Positions 37,001-46,286 of a DNA stretch of 64,000 nt are shown here, in pieces (the stretch's first letter is position 1; each line of letters begins with the position of its first letter). The notes beneath the pieces are model-generated. The model did not search any database. It had not been told where the DNA came from and was given only the letters and a program-made list of their open reading frames with translations. The stretch is from Litoreibacter albidus (GTDB taxonomy: Bacteria > Pseudomonadota > Alphaproteobacteria > Rhodobacterales > Rhodobacteraceae): assembly GCF_900107015.1 (NCBI RefSeq), contig NZ_FNOI01000009.1, positions 91,744 through 155,743 on the forward strand, in the 5' to 3' direction. The position numbers and the translations under genes were made by a program.

Positions 37001-38791
37001 ATGACCGATTTCACAACCCGCCCCGAAATCCGCGGCACATTTGGCGTCGCGACCTCCACCCATTGGCTGGCCTCCACCGTCGCCTTCGGCATCCTTGAGA
37101 AAGGCGGCAACGCCTTTGACGCCGCTGTCGCCGCAGGCTTCGTATTGCAAATCGTGGAGCCGCATCTGAACGGCCCCGCTGGCGATTTGCCGATCATCTA
37201 CCACAACGCTGAGAAATCCGAGACCAAGGTGATCTGCGCACAGGGCGTGGCCCCCGCCGCCGCCACGATTGAGCACTATAAAGCCCAAGGCCTGACGCTG
37301 ATCCCCGGCTCCGGCTTGCTGGCGACCGTTGTGCCCGGCGCGTTTGACGGTTGGCTTTTGCTGCTACGCGACCATGGCACCATGTCGCTGCGCGAAGTGC
37401 TGCAACCCGCCGTGGACTACGCCCGCGACGGTCATCCTATGTTGCCGCGCGTGGCCAACACCATCGCCAGCCTGTCAGACTATTTTGCCAAAGAATGGCC
37501 AACGTCTGCAGACGTTTGGACCCCGAACGGCGTAGCCCCCAAGGCACACGAACTGTTCAAGAATCCCGATTTGGCCGCGACGTATCAACGCCTGATCGAC
37601 GACAGCGAAGCCGCTGGCGGTGCCCGCGACGCGCAGATTGATGCCGCACGCAAAGCATGGTCGGAAGGTTTTATCGCCGAGGCCATCGTCGACTACCTAG
37701 AGACGGCCGAAGTGCACGACGTGTCCGAGACGAAAAACCGCGGCGTGTTGAGCCGTGACGACATGGCAAACTGGTCCGCGACCTATGAAGACACATTGAG
37801 CTATGACTACGAAGGCTGGACGGTTCACAAAACCGCCCCTTGGTCGCAAGGCCCTGTGCTGCTCCAGACCTTGGCGATCCTGAAGCATTTCGATCTGTCT
37901 TCGATGGACCCGATGGGCGAAGAATTCGTGCACACGGTCATCGAGGCGATGAAGCTGGCTTATGCTGACCGCGAGGCGTATTACGGCGACCCAGATCACA
38001 ACGACATCCCGATGGATACGCTTTTGTCCGACGCGTATAACGCGGAGCGTGCAGCACTGATCAGCGACAAAGCCTCGCTGGAGCAACGTCCGGGCCGTGT
38101 GGCTGGGTTCGAGCATCTTGCAGACGCTTACATCAAACGCGCGGCGCAAGACTTCGGCGTCAAAGATGCCGCCCCGCAAGAACCGACAATGGCCCATCTG
38201 ACCGAAAAGCGCGGCGATACCGTGCATTTGGACATCATCGACCGCTGGGGCAATCTGGTCTCTGCCACGCCGTCCGGCGGTTGGTTGCAAAGCAACCCGA
38301 TCGTACCGGGCCTTGGCTTCCCGCTGAACTCCCGCGCGCAGATGTACTGGCTTGAAGACGGCCTGCCTACCTCGCTCGCCCCCGGTCGCCGCCCACGCAC
38401 CACTTTGACGCCTTCACTGGCGGAAAAAGACGGCGCGCGTATCGCCTTCGGCACGCCCGGCGGGGACCAACAGGACCAATGGCAACTGATCTGGTTCCTG
38501 CGCATGGTGCACCACGGGCTGGACATGCAAGAGGGCATGGACGCCCCGCTGTTCCACTCCATGCACTTCCAAGGCAGCTTCTTCCCGCGCGAGGCAAAAC
38601 CTGGCGAGATGATGATCGAGCCGAACGTGACCGAGGGCACAATCGAGGGTTTGCGCGCGCGCGGCCATGTCGTCACCGTTGCCGCCCCTTGGACGGTTGG
38701 CCGTCTAACGGCTGCGCTGCGCAATGCCGATGGCACGCTACAAGCTGCCGCAACCCCGCGCCTGATGCAGGCCTATGCGGTCGGGCGGTAA
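37001..38791 (+). CDS. Gamma-glutamyltransferase-family Ntn hydrolase
   Basis: 596 residues with no signal peptide, so probably cytoplasmic, unlike periplasmic GGT. GGT-family marks include GGNAFDAAVAAGFVLQIVEP near residues 35-54 and TPGGDQQDQWQ. The predicted autocleavage nucleophile is Thr407 in GDTVHLD, followed by WGNLVSATPSGGW. The second residue of the usual TTHxS motif is Val, as in YwrD-like members. Located with a peptide importer, it may hydrolyse imported gamma-glutamyl compounds. Gap to the permease gene is 15 bases. Confidence 0.9.
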   Translation: MTDFTTRPEIRGTFGVATSTHWLASTVAFGILEKGGNAFDAAVAAGFVLQIVEPHLNGPAGDLPIIYHNAEKSETKVICAQGVAPAAATIEHYKAQGLTLIPGSGLLATVVPGAFDGWLLLLRDHGTMSLREVLQPAVDYARDGHPMLPRVANTIASLSDYFAKEWPTSADVWTPNGVAPKAHELFKNPDLAATYQRLIDDSEAAGGARDAQIDAARKAWSEGFIAEAIVDYLETAEVHDVSETKNRGVLSRDDMANWSATYEDTLSYDYEGWTVHKTAPWSQGPVLLQTLAILKHFDLSSMDPMGEEFVHTVIEAMKLAYADREAYYGDPDHNDIPMDTLLSDAYNAERAALISDKASLEQRPGRVAGFEHLADAYIKRAAQDFGVKDAAPQEPTMAHLTEKRGDTVHLDIIDRWGNLVSATPSGGWLQSNPIVPGLGFPLNSRAQMYWLEDGLPTSLAPGRRPRTTLTPSLAEKDGARIAFGTPGGDQQDQWQLIWFLRMVHHGLDMQEGMDAPLFHSMHFQGSFFPREAKPGEMMIEPNVTEGTIEGLRARGHVVTVAAPWTVGRLTAALRNADGTLQAAATPRLMQAYAVGR

Positions 38792-38793
38792 CC

Positions 38794-39549
38794 ATGACCT
38801 ATTCGCTCATCGCGCATGATCCGGATACCGACGAGATCGGTATCGCTGTGGCCAGCAGGTTCTTTGCCTGCGGCGCTGCCGTACCCTACGTCGGGCCACG
38901 CACCGCCGTCGCCACGCAAGCCTTCGCCAACCCCGTTTGGGGGACCGAAGGGCGCAAGCGGTTGGAAGCGGGCGAGAAAGCACAGGACGTGATCGCGGAT
39001 TTCACAGAGCGCGACGAAGGTCGCGATATTCGCCAGTGCCACATGATGGATGCTGCGGGCCATTTTGCCGTTCACACCGGTAACGGCTGCGTCGATTGGG
39101 CCGGGCACAAGCTCGGCACGCACCACTCCGTCGCAGGCAACATGCTGGCCGGACCCGACGTCGTGGACGCCACATTTGACGCCTATCTCTCTGCCGCCGA
39201 TATGCCGATGGCAGAACGGTTGTTGCACGCGATGCAGGCCGGTGAACGCGCGGGCGGGGACAAACGCGGGCGGCAAGCGGCGGGTCTGGTCATCCACCGC
39301 GGGCAAGAGCATGCGTTCCTTGATCTGCGGGTCGACGACCACGCTGACCCGTTGGCAGAGCTGGCGCGCCTTCTGGATGTCGCGGGGGAGCGGTATCTGC
39401 ATCTAGCCCCTGTCATGCCGACCGCCGCCAACTTCTCCGGCCTGACCGACCGTGCGCCAATTGACGCCGCCATTCGCGACGCAGAGCAAAAGCGCATCGC
39501 CGAGGGCCGCCCGAGCCAATCCTTCGCAACTGATACTTCCATAGATTGA
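38794..39549 (+). CDS. DUF1028 family protein
   Basis: 251 residues from ATG 38794, two bases after the GGT-like stop; the longer in-frame extension overlaps that gene and is shadow sequence. The N-terminus MTYSLIAHDPDTDEIGIAVAS and the following VPYVGPRTAVATQAFANP are diagnostic for DUF1028. The N-terminal half is predicted to be Ntn-hydrolase-like by family. It is cytoplasmic. DUF1028 genes often neighbour peptide transporters and peptidases, but the reaction is unknown. Confidence 0.88.
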   Translation: MTYSLIAHDPDTDEIGIAVASRFFACGAAVPYVGPRTAVATQAFANPVWGTEGRKRLEAGEKAQDVIADFTERDEGRDIRQCHMMDAAGHFAVHTGNGCVDWAGHKLGTHHSVAGNMLAGPDVVDATFDAYLSAADMPMAERLLHAMQAGERAGGDKRGRQAAGLVIHRGQEHAFLDLRVDDHADPLAELARLLDVAGERYLHLAPVMPTAANFSGLTDRAPIDAAIRDAEQKRIAEGRPSQSFATDTSID

Positions 39550-39558
39550 TGTGCATGT

Positions 39559-40398
39559 ATGACTGATTTTGAAACACTCTTGCCGCTGCTGGCCATCGCC
39601 GCCGGCGCTGGCGTATTTGGCGGCATTCTTGCGGGGCTTCTGGGCGTCGGTGGCGGGATCGTCATCGTTCCGGCCTTGTATCTTGCCCTCTCGGCGGCGG
39701 GGATGGATCCCGCTATCACCATGCAAGTGGCCGTCGGCACGTCACTGGCGACGATCGTGTTCACCTCCCTGTCATCGGGCTATGGCCACTACAAGCGGGG
39801 GGCCATTGATATGGGTCTGCTGCGCCTTTGGGCACCCTCCCTCTTGGTGGGTGTGGTCATTGGTGCGGCGTTGGGGGGCTATGTCTCCGGCTATATCCTG
39901 ATCGCCGTTTTTGCGGTGGTCGCGGCCATTGTGGCGCTCGATATGATCCTCCGCACCACTAAGGACGACCCCGAACCGCGCGGGTTTTCCAAACTCATCT
40001 GGGCCGCGCTAGGCACGGTCACCGGCGCATTGTCCGCGATGATGGGCATCGGCGGCGGCACCATTGGCGTGCCATTGCTGAACTTTCTGGGCTACGACAT
40101 CCGCCGCGCCGTGGGCACATCCGCGGCCATCGGGTTCATTATCGGGCTGCCCGGGGCGGTCGTTTATATCTTCACAGGTCTGGGCGTTGAGGGCCTGCCG
40201 CCCTTCTCCTTCGGGTATGTAAACTTGGTCGCGGCGGCGGTGATTATACCGCTGACGACAAGCTTCGCCCATGTCGGGGTCAAATTGGCACACAGCATCC
40301 CGCGCCGCGCTTTACGATTAGCTTTCGGGGCTTTTCTAATGCTAACCTCTGCGCGTATGTTTTTTGACCTATACAGGAGCCTGTTAATCAATGCCTGA
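39559..40398 (+). CDS. TSUP family permease (TauE/SafE)
   Basis: 279 residues with about eight transmembrane segments. The two TSUP repeats are visible as GGILAGLLGVGGGIVIVPAL near residue 20 and LSAMMGIGGGTIGVPLLNFLG near residue 160. Such proteins move sulfite, sulfoacetate or other organic anions. In this operon it might export sulfur released from glutathione-like peptides, but this is inference. It overlaps the regulator gene by 8 bases. Confidence 0.9.
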   Translation: MTDFETLLPLLAIAAGAGVFGGILAGLLGVGGGIVIVPALYLALSAAGMDPAITMQVAVGTSLATIVFTSLSSGYGHYKRGAIDMGLLRLWAPSLLVGVVIGAALGGYVSGYILIAVFAVVAAIVALDMILRTTKDDPEPRGFSKLIWAALGTVTGALSAMMGIGGGTIGVPLLNFLGYDIRRAVGTSAAIGFIIGLPGAVVYIFTGLGVEGLPPFSFGYVNLVAAAVIIPLTTSFAHVGVKLAHSIPRRALRLAFGAFLMLTSARMFFDLYRSLLINA

Positions 40399-41098
40399 AC
40401 CGCAGCGTGGTCTGATTGAAGATGATTTGGCCAAACAGCTGCTCAGTGCGATTAACGACGGCGACCTGATAAAAGACGGCCGCCTTCCATCTGAGCGCGC
40501 GATGGCCGAACGCTTCAGCGTGACACGCGCCAGATTGCGCCGCGCCTTGGACTTGCTTCAAGACGACGGCGCTATTTTTCGCAGGCACGGGCAAGGCACC
40601 TTTGCCGCCCCACCGCCCGCCACAAATGTTGATAGCCTGCGCAATCTGGCACGGCAGGTCACCCCCCGCGATGTTATGGAAGTGCGCTTGGAGGTGGAAC
40701 CAGCGCTTGCCGCGCTTGCCGCCGAACGTGCCGACGCGCGGGACATCAAACGGCTGAACCAGCTTGTGCAAGCCACGTTGAATGTCGACAAAATGCACGA
40801 CTACGAGGCCGCCGACGATCTGTTTCACTACAAGATCGCCGAAGCCGCCCGAAACCCCCTGTTCCTGACGGTCTACGAGTCGATCCGCTCCTTGCGCAAA
40901 GAAGCCAGTTGGACGCACCAGCGCCGCGAAAACTATTCGCGCGAAACACTGGCCATTTTAGGCCAACAACACCTGACCCTTGCGAACGCCATCACCAACA
41001 AGGACAGCATCGCGGCCGCAGAGGCGATGGAGCTGCACCTTGTGACCGTCTCAAAGGCGCTTCTGCGCGAACGCGTCCGCAAGATCGCGCTGGACTAG
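40391..41098 (+). CDS. GntR-family regulator, FadR/FCD subfamily
   Basis: 235 residues. The N-terminal winged helix includes LPSERAMAERFSVTRARLRRALDLL split over residues 32-56, and the C-terminal FCD domain has ADDLFHYKIAEAARNPLF. It is the last gene of the peptide/GGT operon and overlaps the TSUP gene, so it probably controls that operon. The ligand would be a product of the pathway. Confidence 0.9.
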   Translation: MPEPQRGLIEDDLAKQLLSAINDGDLIKDGRLPSERAMAERFSVTRARLRRALDLLQDDGAIFRRHGQGTFAAPPPATNVDSLRNLARQVTPRDVMEVRLEVEPALAALAAERADARDIKRLNQLVQATLNVDKMHDYEAADDLFHYKIAEAARNPLFLTVYESIRSLRKEASWTHQRRENYSRETLAILGQQHLTLANAITNKDSIAAAEAMELHLVTVSKALLRERVRKIALD

Positions 41099-41165
41099 CC
41101 GCACGAGAAAGGGCCTGCCGCTTAACGCGCCAGACCCTCAGTTCTTCTCTCATTGGAGAGGAGGT

Positions 41166-41188
41166 CGGGGAAGGGGAACCCTTCCCCG
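41166..41188. terminator. Bidirectional hairpin between convergent genes
   Basis: A 10-bp stem, CGGGGAAGGG / CCCTTCCCCG, with a 3-base loop lies between the GntR gene (plus) and the PRC-barrel gene (minus). T-runs are absent on both sides, so termination strength is uncertain. Confidence 0.6.
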
Positions 41189-41197
41189 CCAGATCAG

Positions 41198-42070
41198 TTA
41201 GCCTTCGTATTCAGGCTGCTGTTCCAGTGCTTCTTGTGTGCTGTCGATGTAGACGCGCAGGTCGTCGCCATCAGCTTCACGTACGATATTCAGCTCGTCC
41301 AGCGTCACAGCAACGGAGTGCTCGCCCAGACCAAGGAAACCACCCACGTCGATGATTGCGCGATCAATTTTGCCTTCTTCCGTCACGATCAGCTCGCTGA
41401 TTTCACCCACGTCTTCGTCGTCCGGACCGTATACACGTGCACCGGTCAGGTCTTCTGTGGTCAGCTCGTCGCGGTCGGCGGCGGCGTAGCCGTCACGCTC
41501 GATTTCAGGCGCTGTCAGCATTGGGCGGTCTGTCTTCGGGTCGGCCGTTACGTCTGCTTCCATGTTGTCAGCTTTTTCCATGGATTCGTCTTTTTCCATG
41601 GTGTCGGCCTTGTCCATGTCACCGGCTTCGTCATTGTCATACTCGTATTCATAAGCTGGTGCTTCTTCAACGCCTGCTACGTTTGAGTTCACGACGAGGA
41701 AGTAGTCGTTAGCGTCTTCGCCGTCGCTCACGAACTTAAGTTGCGACATGTCGATTGCGACGTCTTTCTCGCCGATGCCAGCGAAACCACCAACGCCAAC
41801 AATCACGGATTGTACGGAACCGTCACGTTTCAGGATGATTTCGTTGATCTCGCCGATATCTTCCCATTCTTTTTCGCCGTCAGCTTCGATCATGGTGTCA
41901 TTCTGAATCTCAGTCTCGGTGATGTAGACACGAGCGCCGATCAATTCGGACGCGTTCAGGTTAACGCTCTCGTCGAATGTCAGCTCGGAAAAAGCACTGC
42001 TGTGCCCGTCTGCATAGGCAGATGTGCTAAGAATAAGTGCGGCAGCGGTAGAGGTCAAAAAGCGTTTCAT
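41198..42070 (-). CDS. Periplasmic protein with two PRC-barrel domains
   Basis: 290 residues with a signal peptide (about 1-21, SAYA|DG). Two PRC-barrel repeats are visible: LNASELIGARVYI...IGEINEIILKRDG...VGGFAGIGEKDVAI in the first half and LTTEDLTGARVYG...VGEISELIV...VGGFLGLGEHSVAV in the second. Between them is an acidic, low-complexity linker with MDKAD/MEKDE/MEKAD/MEADV repeats. The product is very acidic. PRC-barrels bind partner proteins or RNA in various settings; no specific role is visible. The 187 bases upstream are AT-rich. Confidence 0.88.
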   Translation of the reverse strand: MKRFLTSTAAALILSTSAYADGHSSAFSELTFDESVNLNASELIGARVYITETEIQNDTMIEADGEKEWEDIGEINEIILKRDGSVQSVIVGVGGFAGIGEKDVAIDMSQLKFVSDGEDANDYFLVVNSNVAGVEEAPAYEYEYDNDEAGDMDKADTMEKDESMEKADNMEADVTADPKTDRPMLTAPEIERDGYAAADRDELTTEDLTGARVYGPDDEDVGEISELIVTEEGKIDRAIIDVGGFLGLGEHSVAVTLDELNIVREADGDDLRVYIDSTQEALEQQPEYEG

Positions 42071-42257
42071 GATGTCTCCTAAGTGTTTCTGGCTGGGTCA
42101 CTCCAGCCGTCTGATGGGATAACAACAAGATGTGAGGAAAGTTCCGGCACTAAATACAAAAAAGCTCTTAAGTATTTGATTTAAATTATTTTATAGAGAT
42201 AAATATTTCTTTTTTCGGGAGTCACGCGACAGGAATTCCTACTGCACAGCGAGAAAA
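42071..42257 (-). promoter_or_regulatory. AT-rich promoter region upstream of the PRC-barrel gene
   Basis: Bases 42150-42215 are far more AT-rich than the surroundings and contain TATAAA and long A/T tracts on the minus strand, consistent with a strong promoter for the PRC-barrel gene. A small inverted repeat GGCTGG / CCAGCC lies between this tract and the gene. No ORF is seen. Confidence 0.4.
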
Positions 42258-43265
42258 TCAGGGCCGTGGTTCGCCCAAATGGGCAGCATCCCCTGCCGTT
42301 CCATGGGCACTACGGTACTGGTGCGGGGCCACGTCGTAGACCTTGCGGAACTCGCGGTGCAGATGTGACGCGTCAGAGAACCCCGCGTCCGACGCGATCT
42401 GCGCCACAGTCCCGGTAGTATGTGTCAGCTGCCAAGCCGCGTATTCCAAGCGCATGGCGCGAAAGTACCGCCCCGGTGACTGGCCAACCGCACGGATAAA
42501 CCGGCGGTCCAACTGCCGCGCGCTTAGCCCGACCTGTGTGGCCAACGTTTCAATCTGCGGCGGGGTGTTCAGCTTTTGCTCCATCAGATGAATGCAACGC
42601 CGCACCACCTCATCGCTGACTTGTTGCATGTTCTGGGTGAAGTGCGCTTGCGGAAATGTATCCGCCCTTTGACCCTGCAACATCATGTGCCGGATCGCCT
42701 GCTGCGCGAGTTCACTGCCGCAATGGCGCGCAATAAGATGCAGCGCCAAGTCCGACGCGCCGGTCGATCCCGCGCAGGTGATGCGGTCGCCCGCGTCTAG
42801 AAAAATCCGGTCGGTTAAGGCGTCGACTGTCGGGAACTGGTCGCGGAATTCGTCAACGACATTCCAATGCACGCAGGCAGGGAAACCTTGCATCAAGCCT
42901 GTGCGCGCGATGTTAAAGGTGCCTGTGCACAGCCCGATCAATGGCACCCCCGCCCCCGCTGCGCGGGTCAAATAGGCATCCAGCCAAGCGGGTTGTGTGC
43001 GGGTATCGTAGCCATTGCCGCCACACACCGCGATGTAATCCATCTCCGACGGGTCCAGCAACGCAGACGTGGGCGTCACCACCAAGCCGCAACTTGCCGT
43101 CACTTTGCCCTCGCCCATGACCTCCCAGCCGCAGGCGACCTGCCGGCTGCGTCCGCCATGGTCCGCCGCAAGGCGGATCGCTTCAACAAAGCCCGAGAAT
43201 GCATTCAAGGTAAAGCTGTCGAGCAAGACGAATCCAACCCGAAGCTTTTGATCTTTACGCTGCAT
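42258..43265 (-). CDS. GlxA-type AraC-family regulator with DJ-1/PfpI-like domain
   Basis: 335 residues from ATG 43265, preceded by GGGGAG. The N-terminal half is a DJ-1/PfpI (amidotransferase-like) domain with the LCTGTFNIARTGLMQG nucleophile-elbow segment. The C-terminal half is an AraC double helix-turn-helix (LSARQLDRRFIRAVGQSP and IASDAGFSDASHLHREFR). Relatives regulate carnitine, betaine, arginine and hydroxyproline catabolism. It is divergent from the second TRAP operon and likely controls it. Confidence 0.9.
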   Translation of the reverse strand: MQRKDQKLRVGFVLLDSFTLNAFSGFVEAIRLAADHGGRSRQVACGWEVMGEGKVTASCGLVVTPTSALLDPSEMDYIAVCGGNGYDTRTQPAWLDAYLTRAAGAGVPLIGLCTGTFNIARTGLMQGFPACVHWNVVDEFRDQFPTVDALTDRIFLDAGDRITCAGSTGASDLALHLIARHCGSELAQQAIRHMMLQGQRADTFPQAHFTQNMQQVSDEVVRRCIHLMEQKLNTPPQIETLATQVGLSARQLDRRFIRAVGQSPGRYFRAMRLEYAAWQLTHTTGTVAQIASDAGFSDASHLHREFRKVYDVAPHQYRSAHGTAGDAAHLGEPRP

Positions 43266-43418
43266 TTCTCCCCACGCTCCCCAACTGCGTCGATTTTCGC
43301 CAGATATGTCTGAAATATACATTTATCTGTCTGCGATATTCTATCAAGCTATTGAGGAGCTGTCTAACCTTGCTAGTAGTCCCGCGTATACGACGGGGTA
43401 CAAACAGGGAGAACTACC

Positions 43419-44408
43419 ATGAACCGCAGAACTCTGGCCGCGCTTGCTCTCGCGACATCCGTTAGCGCACTAACCGCACTGCCGCTGGCAGCGCAAGACA
43501 TCAATTTCCGCGTCAATGTTCCGGGCAATCAAGACGGCATCGCCTACCGATCCGCTGAACATTTCTCCGACGTATTAGCCGACAAAACGGACGGCGCATT
43601 GGGTATCAAGCTGTTTCACTCCAGCGCCCTCGGCGATCAGGAAAGCTCCATCGAGGCGATGCAATCCGGCATTCTTGACATGGCAACGATCGAAACCCCC
43701 ATTACCGCCGTCGCCCCCGAGTTGGGCGCAACTGCCCTGCCCTATATCTTCTCCAGCCGCGAGCACGTGAAAGCCGCGATGGACGGCGACGCGGGCAAAA
43801 TGATCGAAGACATGCTGTCTGCCAAAGGTCTGCGGGTCGTCGGTTTCCTGGAAGGCGGCTTCCGCCAGATCACCAACAATATACGCCCGATCAGCACGCC
43901 TGAAGATCTGGACGGCGTGAAAATTCGCACACCGGGCAGCGCGCTGCGCATCGCCATCTTCAACCACTTCGGCGCGAACGCATCCCCGCTGCCATTTAGC
44001 GAGCTGTATTCAGCCCTGCAAACCGGCGTGTTCGACGGGCAGGAAAACCCTGTCATCTGGGCGAAAAGCACCAAGTTCTACGAAGTGCAAAAGTACCTGT
44101 CGCTGACCAACCACCTTTACACGGTCACCTACCTGCTGATGGCGGAGGACAAGTTCCAAGCGCTGACACCTGCCCAGCAAGAAGCTGTGTTGGAAGCGGG
44201 TGAAGCCGCAGAACTCCGCTCTGTCGAGCTGGGGATCAAGGCCGATTCCGAAATCGTCGACTTTCTTGCGAATGAAGGCATGGAAGTGAATGAGGCCGAC
44301 GTGGCCGCCTTCACCGCCGTCTCAGGGCAAATCTGGGAAGACTGGGCTGTCGACCAAGGACCAGAGGCGCAAAAGCTGATCGACCTGATCCGCGACGCCG
44401 ACAAGTAA
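43419..44408 (+). CDS. TRAP transporter substrate-binding protein (DctP-type)
   Basis: 329 residues with a signal peptide (about 1-26, PLAAQ|D). DctP marks are LFHSSALGDQESSIEAMQSG near residues 66-85 and VKIRTPGSALR, which includes the RxPG ligand-arginine motif, followed by FSELYSALQTGVFDGQENP. An arginine here indicates a carboxylate ligand. Linked epimerase suggests proline derivatives such as hydroxyproline. No clear stem-loop separates it from the small-permease gene, unlike the other binding-protein genes. Confidence 0.92.
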   Translation: MNRRTLAALALATSVSALTALPLAAQDINFRVNVPGNQDGIAYRSAEHFSDVLADKTDGALGIKLFHSSALGDQESSIEAMQSGILDMATIETPITAVAPELGATALPYIFSSREHVKAAMDGDAGKMIEDMLSAKGLRVVGFLEGGFRQITNNIRPISTPEDLDGVKIRTPGSALRIAIFNHFGANASPLPFSELYSALQTGVFDGQENPVIWAKSTKFYEVQKYLSLTNHLYTVTYLLMAEDKFQALTPAQQEAVLEAGEAAELRSVELGIKADSEIVDFLANEGMEVNEADVAAFTAVSGQIWEDWAVDQGPEAQKLIDLIRDADK

Positions 44409-44430
44409 GCCCGACCCAGAGGAGATAGCC

Positions 44431-44934
44431 ATGATCAACCGCATCCTAGAAGCCATCATCGCCGCCATGCTGCTTGGCGCTGTGGGCGTTGCGTTTCTGG
44501 CAGTGATCTACCGCTATCTCCTCGATGACGCCTTAAGCTGGAGCTTTGAAGTATCGCTGGCCTTGCTGACCTACATCACCTTCCTTGGCAGCTATCTGGC
44601 GCTGCGCCGCGGCGCGCACCTGAAGGTGGACGTACTTGTGAGGATGCTACCGGTTTGGGCACAAAGCGTGCTGTTCTTGACCAACCAAGTCCTTATCGGC
44701 GGGGTCGGCGCGATCATGGCGTGGTTCGGCACGCGGCAAGTGCTGCGCTTTGCGGACCAGACCACCAATGTGTTGGAGATATCCAGCAGCTGGCTTTACG
44801 CCGCGATCCCGATAGCAGGCGCGTTGATCCTGCTTGACGCAGTGGTGCAGTTCGGCCTGGCCATCCCCCGCATCCTGCACGGGCAAGACGCCGACAGCCG
44901 CAGCGACGCGGAAACCTCCGCATTTGACCTTTGA
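44431..44934 (+). CDS. TRAP transporter small permease (DctQ-type)
   Basis: 167 residues with four transmembrane segments. VIYRYLLDDALSWSFEVSLALL and FLGSYLALRRGAHLKVDVL are typical DctQ features. It is preceded by GAGGAG and followed 18 bases later by the large permease gene. Confidence 0.91.
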   Translation: MINRILEAIIAAMLLGAVGVAFLAVIYRYLLDDALSWSFEVSLALLTYITFLGSYLALRRGAHLKVDVLVRMLPVWAQSVLFLTNQVLIGGVGAIMAWFGTRQVLRFADQTTNVLEISSSWLYAAIPIAGALILLDAVVQFGLAIPRILHGQDADSRSDAETSAFDL

Positions 44935-44952
44935 CCCCGGGATAGACCTCTT

Positions 44953-46233
44953 ATGGAACTGCTTTTCATTCTTTGTATTCTTCTGGGGCTGATCGGGATT
45001 GGCCTGCCAATCGCCTTCGCACTGGTGTGCATTGCTATCGGTATTTTCTGGATGGGCGACGTTGACCAATTGATCGTCGCACAACGCCTGTACCGTGGGG
45101 TACAAAGCTTCCCGCTGCTCGCCGTGCCGCTGTTCATCCTTGCAGGTCAGATCATGAGCCGCAGCGGTATTTCCGGTCACTTGATCGAATTCGCAAAAAC
45201 CATCGTGGGCCAAATGCGCGGCGGGCTTGCTGCTGTGAATGTGGTGACGTCCATGTTCTTCGCTGGCATGAGCGGGACATCCATGTCCGATACTGCCGCT
45301 GTGGGCGGCATGATTATCGATCCGATGATCAAGCGCGGCTACAGCCGTCCGTTCACCGCTGCTGTCACCGCCGCGTCGTCGACCATCGGCATCATCATTC
45401 CACCCAGCGTGCCCATGGTTATTCTGGGCGCCTACCTCGGTATTTCCACGGGCGCCTTGTTCGCCGCTGGCCTCATGGCTGGCCTGATCCTTGGCGTCGC
45501 CTTGATCGTCGTGGCGTGGATCATTTCCATCCGCGAGGGTTATCCGGTGGAGGCCCCTTACAGCACTAAACGCATGCTCCGCGCGCTGGCGAAGGCCATG
45601 CCCGCGCTGCTGATGCCCGCAATCATTCTGGGCGGCATCTTGGGCGGCGTGTTTACCCCAACAGAAGCTTCCGCCGTCGCGGTGGTCTACGGCATCCTTG
45701 TGGGCATGTTCTACTACCGCACCCTAAAACTGCGCGTGCTCTATCAGACATTCTGCGAGGCTGCCGTGTTGTCCGGCGCGGTCATGCTGGTCACCGCCAC
45801 AGCGCATGTGATGGGGTTTGCCTTCACCTTCGAGCAACTGGCCGACAGCATCCTTGCGCCACTGGCTGAAATGGAAATGTCCCCGACGATGTTCCTGATC
45901 ATGTTGAGTGCAATCATGATTGTCGCGGGCACCTTCCTGGACGGTATCGCCATGATCTTCATCATCGTGCCGCTGTTCATTCCGGCGATCAACATGCTGG
46001 GTATCGACCCGATCCACTTTGGCATGGTCGTGGTCTTGTGCTGGGGTATCGGGCAGCAAACCCCGCCCGTTGGCGCCGCGCTGTTCATCACCAGCGTGAT
46101 TGCCAAGGTCGATATCTTGTCGCTGACCCGCGCCAACCTGCCGTTCATCGCGGTGATGTTCTTGGTGCTGGGCGCGGTGATCGCCTTCCCCAACCAATTG
46201 GTCTTGCTGATCCCCAGAGCGCTAGGCCTTTGA
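44953..46233 (+). CDS. TRAP transporter large permease (DctM-type)
   Basis: 426 residues with about 12 hydrophobic segments. DctM marks include PLFILAGQIMSRSGISG, FAGMSGTSMSDTAAVG, and IIIPPSVPMVILGAY. It is the ion-coupled carrier of the second TRAP system. A 53-base gap separates it from the proline racemase-family gene, which has its own AGGAGG site. Confidence 0.94.
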   Translation: MELLFILCILLGLIGIGLPIAFALVCIAIGIFWMGDVDQLIVAQRLYRGVQSFPLLAVPLFILAGQIMSRSGISGHLIEFAKTIVGQMRGGLAAVNVVTSMFFAGMSGTSMSDTAAVGGMIIDPMIKRGYSRPFTAAVTAASSTIGIIIPPSVPMVILGAYLGISTGALFAAGLMAGLILGVALIVVAWIISIREGYPVEAPYSTKRMLRALAKAMPALLMPAIILGGILGGVFTPTEASAVAVVYGILVGMFYYRTLKLRVLYQTFCEAAVLSGAVMLVTATAHVMGFAFTFEQLADSILAPLAEMEMSPTMFLIMLSAIMIVAGTFLDGIAMIFIIVPLFIPAINMLGIDPIHFGMVVVLCWGIGQQTPPVGAALFITSVIAKVDILSLTRANLPFIAVMFLVLGAVIAFPNQLVLLIPRALGL

Positions 46234-46286
46234 CAACCTAACACTTTTTTAACTTTTGCAGAAAACCTACAGGAGGACTCTGTCCA

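Noticed and set aside
38479..38793. N-terminal extension of the DUF1028 frame inside the GGT-like gene
   Set aside because: The extension is Arg/Ala/Pro-rich shadow sequence; the family N-terminus begins exactly at ATG 38794.
41580..41640. Possible repeat array in the PRC-barrel gene
   Set aside because: The repeats are short acidic codon repeats within the linker (MEK/MDK units), not a CRISPR or mobile repeat; no spacer pattern exists.
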